A stretch of 64,000 nucleotides of DNA from Sthenelais limicola (taxonomy: Eukaryota > Annelida > Polychaeta > Phyllodocida > Sigalionidae): assembly GCA_942159475.1 (NCBI GenBank), contig OW804102.1:21332684-21396683 (forward strand), given 5' to 3'. Below are positions 13,401 to 25,400 of this stretch, piece by piece. Each line of letters starts with the position of its first letter. Position 1 is the stretch's first letter. The translations under genes were made by a program, and so were the position numbers. The notes under the pieces are model-generated. The model had not been told where the DNA came from, made no database searches, and was given only the letters and a program-made list of their open reading frames with translations.

Positions 13401-16400
13401 TTAAGTTTCTGTCCAACACAGGAGGAGTTTTTAATAGACATGCCTACTGGAGGCGGGAGCCACTGCAGGGGCACAGGTGTGCTGCTCCTGTCAGTGCTAC
13501 TGGAGCAGGTAGTGCTTGCTAAGGGGAAATAAACACACTTACACTGTAGCCAGGGGCGGTAAACACTAGTAAACCATCGTCTCTCAATAAGGCACTGCCT
13601 CAAATAAAGCTGTCACAGGGTGTGGGGGAACCGTTTAGGACATGAAGGCTTTACTATTGCACGCTGACGCAGTAGAATGACTGGTAGTGATTTGGTGGTG
13701 CATCTACCCCACTTTCCCCAAAAACAAAACTTTTTTATTTCTCATATTAAGCATTTCCTTACAATATTTTGATAATAGGAAATAGGCAGCATTTTCTGGA
13801 CATCTGCAGTTCTTCCAATAGAGCATTTACATAAAATAAAATAAGTGAATTTCATATTTCATCAATAGGCCTACATCAGTTTTACTACATTTCGCTTATA
13901 GGCTGTATTTGAAGTACGGATGTGTTTTTGATCAAAATTCAACATTAAATAAAAATAATGTCATGAAGGTAATAAGTGTATATTATTAACAACTCCTTCT
14001 CTAGGGATATAAATATAAAAAGAGTTTGGTCTTAAGCATCTATAGTCTCTAGATTGAAAAGTCTAGGGCATATAACCACCTGAGCCAGGGACTAAAGAGA
14101 TTAATAAACTTCATTCAGGTTCATTAATTCTTTACCAATTTCTACACTGCTTTTATTTTCTCTGTCCAGAACAAGCAAGTAAACAGAACGAGTTCTAGAA
14201 AGTTACAAGAGCCCAGCTAAACGCCACGTTACAAATGTATTTGTTTCTGTACCTTATACATTTAAAACAATCCCTCCACCTGTATATTCATATGTATGTC
14301 TTTATGTTTTACAGGTTAACACCGCAGCAGTCAACAGTATTGACAGCAAGGCCCATAAGAAAGCCTTTGATAAGGTGGAGGGACCACGACTCGTCGGTCT
14401 CTTGAAAAAGGACTCAGAAGGTTGGCACTTAATTTAGACTAATTACATCATTTACATACTCATATTGCTAAGTGGAAATAGTTTCACACTAATGGCTTCA
14501 TAATCTTAGCGGCATAACCTTACTCACTGGATTTTCCAATTAACGTAGCTTAGTTAAAATATATGATAAATAAGAGTGGCGAGTAATATTTTAATATTTT
14601 AATATCAGAGTCTGTTAAGATCAGATCACTGATAAGTAGTCCATCACATCTCAGGAAAGTCAGTATGAAGTAAAATCTTCTTCTGTGTTGATTTATGATA
14701 TAATATTATAATAGAATTGTTCATTGTTCATGTAATATTACAATAGAATTGATTGTATTTAATGTATTGGCCTGAAAATGAAATAATAATAAAAAAAAAT
14801 TGTTTGGTGCGTGGGAGAAAAAGGTCTTCTCTGTCCAGTTGTCGGTGTCAGAATGACCAACAGCGGAGCTACGTCATAGTCCTTGCATTGTGGGTAATAA
14901 AGTTGATAAATTTACCGTTAGATGCCTTCACATAGATTATAAGCAATGTTTCTATTACCACCAATGATTGATCATGGTACCTCTTTACTTGCAGAATATT
15001 CAGAGTTCGCTCGAGCCGCTGAGGCCCTCCATCCTTATGTCTCCTGCCACATTGTTTCTGACGCCAAGGTGAGGTTATAGCAAGGGTCTACTTCATGCTC
15101 TAGTATCATGTACATATATTATATCTCTATAGTATTTCATATATTGGCCTAGTTTTCTATCTATGCTTTATCTGCATATTATGGGGCTAAGACTTCTTTA
15201 GGAATACATTGGAACATCTGGTATATGATATATGGAATGTTCCAATGTACATTCCTGAAAAGATCTGACCCATTACATACAGCCTTGTCTGTATATATCT
15301 GTCTCTATATAGCTGTATGTTGTGTATCGGTATTTTAAATATTAGAAAGAGAACAACAACTTCCTTTAAACTACCACCTCTGCAGGAAGTGACCATTTTG
15401 GAAAGGACAGGCTTGCTGCCCGAGGTGGGGATTCAAACCCACACCTGCATTTATATGTCTAGTGCTCTTGTTATTTGATTTAGCAAGATTCCCCTGTCCT
15501 ACTGCCTAAATCGTGCTTGTCAAGGGTCACTAAACTACAAGGGCTACCAACTGTTCATGTAGATCTATACATTAAATTGAATAATACTTTATTTTGCCAA
15601 AGTTGGGCATAATGTAGGTGTGTGACAAGAATAGTAAAACAGACCTTTGAAAAGGATCCAGTTCTTCTTGCCGTTACCAAGATCTAGATTGTGTGTACTG
15701 CCTTCTCAGTCACAACATGAGTTTATGTCACAGAATCCACATGAACTATCATCAGTGGCAATGATTACTTAAAGCTACAAGTCGTAATGTTCTGGGTGCT
15801 TGCTTTTCCTGGGTGAAAACCTACCTTATTGATATAATCTCTGGATGGTAGCTTAATGGCAGGTACTAGTTGTAGAAGCCTGTTTCCCCATGTATTCTGA
15901 CTGATCAGGCTACTCCTACCAGGCACGGTGATACAAAAGTGCATACAATGTGCATTTAAGTGTTTTATGAGGAATCTATGAAGCTTTTGCGCAAATTGAT
16001 GGCATCTTGTTCAAATCTGATGCATTTTGGTGGTAGTCAGTCCTTGATGCGCTGCGACATCGCCAGTTCCATGCTCTGAGCATATTGTGTCTATACATGT
16101 ATTTTTGAAAGCATGTATATTACATGGCAGCATAGCATGTGAATATGTAAATGTCTGTGTAATATCCTAAACTGTAAATAGTTTTAAAGATAAAGCACAA
16201 GTAGAAGTATCAAATTTGAACTTTTTGGAAATTCCAGGTTTAACCGCCTCTGTTTTGTTCCCTTCAGCGGTTGAGAAACTGAATCTATCAACAATTCGTC
16301 AAAATACTGTGGCTGGCATTTCATGAGATGTGCCAGGAGTTTCAAGAAAGCAATTATGTGATCTATATATTCTTTTTCCATTTTTGTAAAAGGTTGTGTA

Positions 16401-19400
16401 TAAAGATGGTCATTTTTGGGTTAGGCTGTCAAAATTGCAGTGAACAACATTTTGGCAGTGAGTTCATGTAATGTTCAAACTGAAAAAATCTATTTAAAAG
16501 TACTTTTAAATTTATCTAAACCGTTGGGACAAATCTTAAAAATGGAAACAGTTAGTTCATTTTGCTACCCTTCATCATTGCAAATTGATTTGCTCATGCA
16601 ATTAACAGTAGCTATGGATAGACAGCCGGTTTGGCTATGATCACTCTATGTTGGGTAAAGTCCTAATCCAAATTGCCAAAGGCCCCACACTCAACATTTC
16701 ATATACATATCAAGGTCAAATCAGTCCAATCTATCGTCATCATTCTCAGACGCAGCAAACAAGAAGAGAGAATTAACCAAATTTCAAACATGCTAAAGGT
16801 GTCAAACATTTAATTTCACTATCGCTCTGGATCGGCTCACTGGCATGTGTAGCATGTTATGGGTTCAAACCCAGGAGCGGGTACAGTTTCACCTCCTCCC
16901 CCACCCCCAGGTACTAGTAAACAACCACCATGAGGTGAACTAGTCCTGGTAAAAATTGTAAAAAAACAAAACAAAGAAAACTAACGTAACGTTCACGTGT
17001 TGTCTGGATCTCCCAGCATGGACTACTAAACCTGAGACTTAATGACCAAACAGAGACACACAAGACCAACTTAAAATCATCAACAAGTTCATTATAATAG
17101 TTACATTATACTGAGACGATAAGTCATAAACTTTATGTAACTTTCATCGGTAACTCAAGAGTGTGTATCTTTCAGTGCTTGAAATAATAAATTGCATTTT
17201 TGCAATAAGCATAGAATATGACAAATTTTCTTTATATTGTGATATGAGAACCATACTTAGAGCAACTGTCAGATTTTTCCTAAAAAAGTCGACTCCGTCA
17301 AGTAAAAACGGTATTGATACCAGGGTATTGGAGAGAACTTATAAATACCAACGAGTATGAGAAAGTGTAAAATCAGTAGCCCTACTTAATTAGAACTAGA
17401 ACTCAACTATTAAGTCCTAGAGTATATATAGAAGTTAACGACAGTACAGGAACGTTTTAACCGAAGGATTTAGGTGATAGCCCTCAGAGTTGCGTGTAAA
17501 ACTGACTCTCTGAAATTCTGTTTCTGATAACAGTATCAAGAAACTATTTGGGAATAAGGATATATTGGACCCCTGTCATTATTGTATCATGAAGGTATGA
17601 ATGAGAAATAGTGTTGTGTGTTTGAAACCCACATCGTTGCCAAATTGGTGATTGAAAATTTCTGAATGCAAACCGGTGAAAAATGTAGAAAATTAAGAAT
17701 TTTCAATGAGGATTAAAAAAAAACAAATCCTAAGATTATGTGTGATGCTGGTACTTTCAGGTATTAATGGAGGAGGGATTCCCGGAGCCCATCGGGGTAC
17801 GTGACGTCATCATCACTTGTTTCCCTACCTCAATAATCCTTTCACTCACCAGTCCGTAATGGAGGAACTATTAATATCATCTCCGTTTAGTCTAACAGCT
17901 TCTACTAGTCAACATAGCAGTTCCAAGGAGCTACAATATTCTACTGTCATTTCCCATCTTGTATCGTATAATCGTATAACACCCAGATTCTCCCTATTTA
18001 AGTGCATCAAACGCTCGGACAATTCTAAAATGAAAACATTATTGAAAAATACAATAAAAACATTTGACAAAACAAAAAATGCATCCTCAACGTTTTAGAC
18101 TGTTTTGATAGATCTGATGATGAATAATTACTGAATGAATGTGTGTGTGTTGAGTGTGTGTGCAACCCGAGTAGTGTAAGAAATAAGGTAGTATACTACA
18201 CCGTACAATGCGCTTACCAATCCCAACAACTGGTGGGAACTGTAGGTGAGGGTGATAACTAGCAGCACATTGCACCGCTTACTGCACAAAACGTGGTGCG
18301 AACAGTGAGCACGTTGTGGCACGATTACAGCAGGGCACTTTACTGTTATAGCTTCTTCTACACACACGGCGTTTATACCACCACTAGATGTTTTTTTATG
18401 ATTGTTTAATGATAGTTCTCCAGCGGCCTTTTGTAAGGTTGCACCAGGGAGGTGTATTAATAGGAGTGGGCGCATCCCTTTTACAATTTGCCTCTCTAAT
18501 GAATAACCCTTAGATTCCTTCCTTAGAATTGTATTCGGAAATGTTGTACACCAGCAGCTTATTCCGTGTAGATTAAAGTTGCCTTCCAAGCTATTTCGAC
18601 CCATAGATTCTTTTTCAAATTCACTTACACCCCATGTTCAATTAACCGAATATCTCAACATCGGGGCGGCACTCGGAGGAGAAACAAAGGAAAGTCAGCC
18701 GAGTGTCTGTCATTGAGATTGGATAAACCTATCTATATCTGGCAATCTTTCCATAGGTTATAGTCGACCACAACCTACTGTGAGAGAATCGGCTTTGTTG
18801 ATTAGCAAAAACGTATATATAAACTTCCTTGAAATACAACAAAGGAAATTCATCTAAAATCCGGAGTAGCGGTCTTCAATGCATAGAGAGGCAAATATTG
18901 AAAATATCATTGACAATAGCCTGACGCCACTCCCTCTAATTCACATCCCTGGTTTAATGTACATCCACAAGGACAGATTGAGTGCAATAGGAGGGACAGA
19001 GGACTTTACAGAAGACACACAACACTGTTTGCATGCACTTGTTCCTGCACTTTGTTAACTCTTTATATTGTAGATGGTAGTGTCCACGCGTGGGTGTTGT
19101 AGTAAATATTTGTACCCTTTATCAACCTTTCAACCTTTCTTTTCCTATTCTTATAACATAATCTTAAACTCTGGTTTAAAGTAAAAGTCAGATATAACCA
19201 CTGTGATACTCTCTTTTTGTCCATCCGATAATCGTTAACAACTTGTAATAAATGTTTGCATAATAATCTGTGGTAAATATGGGTAAATGAAGATATCGTT
19301 TGATAGCGCTGGCGAAAGGTTATGAGTTATGTTATTTACCTGTAATTTCCTTTCTTAGGCTTTGAAACATCTGAAGGGAAAGAAGCCAGGCACGATCCTG

Positions 19401-22400
19401 TATTATGAACCATACGCAGAGAATCCTATCCCTCTGACAGGCAAAGTAAGTTAGGATCGTTTTTAATTTCATGTAGGAACTAACGTGGGTTCAGTCCAAA
19501 GCATTCACGATAGTATATCTTCTCCCAACGATGCATTGAGTTTCCTTCTGTTTAAATTAATCAAATTTACTATATCGTACTCATGAACATTTCTGTCAGC
19601 AATACCATAGATCTGTCATGGTACTATACAGAGAGATATTTTTAAGTTCAAGGTATGACATCTGACGAATACCACCTTGTGCCATGCCATGGAATATCAC
19701 TTAGTTTGTATCCAAATTGATTGTATAGAATTTCAGCATCGTAAACGTCCAAATAAAGATTCATTCATTCACTAATTTGGGTTCTCAGAACGTGCAGTTG
19801 TTATAAAAAGTGTCTTTTATTTCATTTCAGGGGACAGCGAACGAGATCCTCAATTATTTCAATGAACACCAGCTCTCATTTCTGCGAAGACTGTATCCAT
19901 ACGATATATATGCTACAATGGTATTTGTATTTAAATATTTTTATTTAGCCAAGCGTCATGTGATACACAATATTCTCAGTCAAAGCTAATGGAAAAAAAG
20001 AAAAAAAGAAAGAAATTACCAGTACAGTTATACAAATCGAGCAGGTCAACAAAAGTGTATTACTGAGATTTACAATCAGAAATAAAGAAAAAAGAAAAAC
20101 AAATTATCTTAAAAACCTACAAAGAAGTTAAGATCAAGTGCAGAATGAGGAGCATCGTCATACTACATCAGAAATAGACATACGGGCGTCAACATACTCA
20201 TTATCAAGACAATCCATGAAAAGAAAGCCCCTTGTCTCTCTGCTCTTGATGTACAGGTCTACTTACAGGTCTATTTGAATTTATTTGAATTTACCTCTCT
20301 GAACATTTAACTAACTCTGTTGCAAACTCTTGCATAAACATAGCAGCAAAATATCATTAGTCTTGGGGCTAACAACGTAAGGCAGAGATTGAGAAGATTA
20401 GTAACCTCCATTTCAGGCGTCTTGGTGCAGTGTTTGTGTATGTTCCCTCGGCATTGCCTTAGGATTATACACAAAACAGTGCACCAGCAGCCCCTAAATG
20501 TTGGTAATAAGTCCTTTAATCAAACAACAAGCAAATATTTCCGATTGTCACAATAGTTGAGAACGCTGCTTAACTATGAGAGATCTTCTGCCCATCTTAT
20601 CTCCATCATCTCTCTTTTTTTTACATTCTGTTTTGTTCAAATGTATCTATTCATTTTAGATTTATATAAAGCAATAAGGTGAAAAAGGGTAGACATTAAC
20701 GTTAAGTTAAAGGGTTAACATTATTAGAGGATGGGAAGAAATGAACAAGGATGTGATAGGATGAGATAGGTGATGGCTCCAACTTATATAAATGATAAAG
20801 AGTAGTGAGTATGAGATCGGTCTCCACAATATTTCCCAAATAAATAATAGTATTGCCAAAGTACCGTGTTAGATCACCATCTAAGCAAGATTGCTTACAA
20901 TATATACAATATCTGGTTTACTTGCAGCATATATACGAGTCTTCCAAGCGGCTAGTTCTAGCCTTTCTGCTGCCACGTACACCTGAGGGTCTCACGCTGT
21001 TCAAGTCACTTAGACGTCTGACCAGCACCAACACCGCTGATCAGCAAAAGACCAACGTCCTCTATGTCAACATGGAGGACTTCCCAATGGTAAGCGTCCG
21101 TTAGTTTGTTCAAACTCTGTTATTCAGAGAGAAATACACATTCGGATAAACTGTTTTCGTTTGTGCCCTGATTTGGCTGTACATGAATAGGTAGAGTTCG
21201 ATTATTTATTAGAATTTTCATACAATAGGTTCCCAAGATGAAATCGTCATTAGCGGTTATATATTTTTAACAATAGTAAATTTATATAATACATCAGACG
21301 GTCAATATGATGTGATGAAGGATAAGAGCTAATGATAAATGAGGTGCGATGGGTTCCTGTCTAGTATATGCAACACTACTTTTAGCTGTAGTGAGTAGGA
21401 AAAATGGTTGCAACAACAAAAGAAAAGCTGCAAGTGGTTTGGGTCAGCACGCTATTTTAATTCAAGCTTCTACAGATAGATTCTATTTTTATGTTTGTAT
21501 TTGCAGAATATCGGAGCTCTGGAACGTGAGTTTAACGTGAATCTGGCCGAGCCAGTCATGGGACTAGTTAACATCACCACCGTAAGTTATTTATAAACGT
21601 GTGTATTTTCCTATGTTGAACTTCAATAGAAACAGTAATGCTGTGCATAGATTAATTTCTTTTTAAAGATATTAAAACCATAAATTATTCAGATATAATG
21701 TAGTTTAATCATTGGATTCAGGTCATGAAGTTTATCACAGTAAGTTACCTTTTGATATACAGTATTGAAGTCTTGAATGTAATAAAACGTTTCTTAGTCC
21801 TAAATCATGTTAGGCCTAACACAATGTATATTTTATTTTCAGGGTGAGGCACAGTGGTTCTCTAAACCAGATCTTCACCTCCTTCCGAAAGAAGATCAGA
21901 CGAAGGAGGTCGCTGATTGGTTTGCTCGCGTTGCCAGAGACAACATAAGAGTTGATGGACAAGCTCCTATTGAAACTGAAACTGGTGAGTATTCAATTTA
22001 AGATGATTTGCTAGTCATTTGGGCATTTATTGGTAATATTAATAAGCTTTATGTTTATCTGTACCGAAGTATCTTTGACTTGAGGCTGCTGAAAATAAAC
22101 GTTACCTCAAGCAGAAATTTGTTTGAAAATGTGAATCCCAAAATTTTACATATCATTCTGACATCTCGCTGCAAATCTGTATAAGGAGATTTGTAAGGCT
22201 CTAGGATAGTTTGCTCAATATCAATATACCTTTCTCTGTATCAAAACGGATCACATAAATATAATGTGTAGTATCATGGTATGTAATATATCATTGACAG
22301 AAAGTGGGAACTACCTTCATCAATGTTTGTGGCCCACTGAGAATAAGCCCTGCCATGAAGAATAAAACTGATTTAACTATAACATTTGCCGTGCAATGTT

Positions 22401-25400
22401 TCAGATGACAAAAAGGAAGAAGCGGCCAAGCCCGCCACGGAAGATGGAGACTTCAGACATAAACCTGATAAAACCCCAAAAGGAAAGTCAAAGGATGAGA
22501 AGGAAGAGGAGAAGGATGACACCTCTCCTACAGAGAATAATGGAAAGGATGATGGAGATGACGAGAAGGACGCGGGTGAAGAGAAAGCTAAGGCAGTTTC
22601 AGGTCATGGCCACAAGAAGGCTGACAGATCTGACTACCTTAAACAGTTTGATGACGGGGGGAAATTTTTCACAGGAATCTATACTCTCATTACTGACCCC
22701 ATCAAGGCTATGCTTGGAGTGACCTCAGACCAGGGAAATGGTGATGAGGAGTCAGATGATGTCACAGAAGCAGCTTCATCCACAAAGAAGGCCGCACCAA
22801 CCAAGAAAGCAAAACAGTCCCATGCATCTAAGAAAAATGCTGCACCCAAAGCTAAAAAGCCTAAAGTAAAGCACACAGCTGATCTGCAAGCGACTTATAA
22901 ACCCTCAAGCAAGGCTGATAGTCCTTATCTGAGGCAATTTGCTGCAACCGAATCTGATAAAATATTTAGTAACCTATTTAAGTTTGTTATATCCCCAGTT
23001 GTGTGGGCAATGACCCCATCTGAACATGTAGAACCTGAACCTGAATCTGTACATGGTGAGCAAGTTATGGTTCAAACATTGCGTAAGATGGACACGCCTT
23101 ACTTGCGCCAGTTTGCAGCTTCAGATGAAGATAAATTATTTACTAGATTATTTACGCTTATTGGCAGAATAGTATCCTACCCTTGTACCCTTCTTGTTGG
23201 TTCCTCTGATGAAGCCCCAGTAATAACAACTAAGCCCAAGGAAGTAAGGTGTGAAATGTTTAAAGCAACAGAAGAAGATAAGATATTTAAGAATTTATTT
23301 CGTTTAATTTATAAGCCTATATCTGGCATTGTGGCTGTTATTGCTAATCAGCCTCTATTAGAGGAATCCAATGAGGAAGGATCAGAGGAACACATCCCAC
23401 CAGCTCCTGTAATGGAAGCTGCAGTGGAAGTGGAGGAGCCAAAACAGAAAGTTAAGAAGCAGGTAAAGCAACAGAAGGTTATTAAGCAGCAAGTGAAGAA
23501 GCAGGCCAAAGTTGTAAAGAAAGAAAAGCCTCAGAAGGTGAAACAAGTTAAAAAGCAACAGCAACAGCAACAGCAACAGCAAGTCAAGAAGGTAGAAGCA
23601 CCTGCTAATCTTATGGATGCAATGAAACAGAAAAAGAGTGGACAGAAAAAACAATTACCTAAGATTGTACCAGCCTCTGAATTTAATGGTCAAGATTCTG
23701 ATAAAATATTCAAAAGTGTTTATAACTTAGTAAAAGGTTTAGTAGTCGGAGATAGTAATGTAGATGAACCCAAGGCACCTGAGCCTGCTTTTAGAAAACC
23801 TGTAACTAAAGCCCCCATTAAGGAAAAGGTTATCCCCAAAAGATCTCCAGTAAAGGTAGAGGAGGAGAAGCAAGATAAGGAAGAGGCTAAACCAGCTGAG
23901 GAAGCTGATGATGATAAAGATGAAGAAAAGGACATTAAAGATGATGATGATGATGAAGATGAAAAGAAGGACGCTGATAAGGATGAAGGACATAAACCTC
24001 ATGGAAAGCTTGACTCAGAGTATCTCAAACAGTTTAAAGCTGAACCAGAGGATAAAGTTTTGTCCCACATGTTCAAATCAACTATTGGAAGGTTGGTAGG
24101 AGCTGGGCCTGAGAAAAAAGAAGAAAAAGAGGTTCAACCCAAGGTAGAACATGAAGAACACAAAGTTAATGACGATGATGATGATGATAAAAAGGAAGAT
24201 GATAAGGATGATGATAAGGATGATGATAAGGATGAGGAGGAGGATGATGATAAGGATGAAGGACATAAACCACATGGTAAGCTTGACTCGGAGTACCTCA
24301 AACAGTTTAAAGCTGAACCAGAGGATAAGGTTTTGTCCCACATGTTCAAATCAACTATTGGGAGGCTGGTAGGAGCTGGACCTGAAAAGAAAGAGGTAAA
24401 GGAGGCTAAACACAAGGTAGAAGAAAAAGAAGAGGAAGCTGAACAGGAGGATGATAAGAAAGATGAGCCTGAGGAGAAGGAAGAAGCAAAGCCAATTGAA
24501 AGCACATCTCATGGTAAACATTCATCAGAATACTTGAAAAAGTTTGCCGCAGAGCCTGAAGACAAACTTCTTTCCCATATGTTCAAATCTACAATTGGTC
24601 AACTTGTAGGCAGTGGCAGCGACTCAGGGGAAAAGGAGGACGATGCAAATGGTGATGATCAAGAGGAGGATAATGAAGAGGAGGAAGACCAACCAGAAGC
24701 ATTCGAGCATGCCAAGGACTCTGACTACATGCAGCAATTCAAGGCAGAGCCCCATGACAAGATCTTCTCTCACATATTCAAGTCCACCATTGGTCAGCTT
24801 ATTCAGGGTGCAGCTGCAGAAAGCAGTGATAGCCCAAAGGCTGCTGATGCTACTAAACAAAAGCCCTCCAAGGCAAAGAAAGTACCCAAGAAACAGCATG
24901 CTAAGTCTGAAGCCAAGCAAAAAGTTCCAGTGAGGAAATACCGCAAGCCAGCCAAGGTACCTGATTTCAAACATGCTGAAGAAGCTCCTAGACACCATAA
25001 AAAGATTGATGCTGATATGTGGACTGGAAAGAATGAAGACAAATTTTTTAAATCTATATTCAATTTTTTCTTTGGCACCATTAAAAATGTAGTAACAGGA
25101 AATTTTGGGGGCTCCAAACCTAAGGTAGAGGAACCTGAAGAGGATGGTGACTGGAGAGATGCTTTAAATCAGGTTGTTCAAACCTTCACTGGAGGTGAAG
25201 GAGAAGGAAACACAGAAGATAAGGTGGATGCACTAAACACTGTTTTCGGTGAGGAGACTTACGGTTCAGAAGAGCAAGAAGAAGAAGCTCAGCAGGATGA
25301 GGAGGAAGAGGAAGGATCCGATCATGATTTCCTAGCAGATGCTTTCAAGCAGGAGGGAGGTGAAAAAGAAGACATTGAGGGAGGAGAAGAAGAGCACGAA

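Larger units (their letters stand above)
2504..14314 (+). other. 11.8-kb intron between domain I and domain II exons
   Basis: This interval contains no exon I can support. It is a dense collection of transposon debris: a full terminal-inverted-repeat element at about 3210-3727, a related copy at about 4045-4345, a complete ~240-bp copy at about 10661-10903, and a partial copy at 11395-11720. It also holds C-rich tracts (3040-3190, 3755-3900, 13155-13215), a GGGCCC-type repeat (7784-7913), and a dispersed repeat at about 6760-7000 shared with 58.5 kb. Fragments with GGCCTGTTGCA-type ends occur near 9700-9790 and 10490-10565. The rest is unremarkable AT-rich DNA. Confidence 0.7.
22623..25100 (+). 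repeat. Ten-copy amphipathic module array (YLKQF...DKxFxxxFK) inside the tail
   Basis: Modules of about 28-33 residues occur at 22623-22718, 22917-23012, 23091-23180, 23244-23342, 23670-23753, 24009-24107, 24282-24380, 24519-24617, 24714-24812 and 25005-25100. The pattern is a D-S-x-Y-L-[KR]-Q-F head, an acidic linker ending in DK, then a hydrophobic helix such as IFSNLFKFVISP or LSHMFKSTIGRLVG. Copies 4, 5 and 10 lack the YLKQF head but keep the DK[IF]F core. Copies 6-9 are closely similar, while copies 1-5 and 10 are diverged, suggesting recent expansion in the middle of the tail. Confidence 0.9.

Noticed and set aside
16830..16910. Possible tRNA gene (GGTTCAAACCC B-box-like sequence)
   Set aside because: The A-box to B-box spacing is too short and no cloverleaf can be drawn; a SINE remnant is more likely.
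18128..18604. 158-codon open frame on the minus strand
   Set aside because: It lies inside a calsequestrin-gene intron, shows no recognisable domain, and ends in a GT-repeat translation; no splice context supports it.
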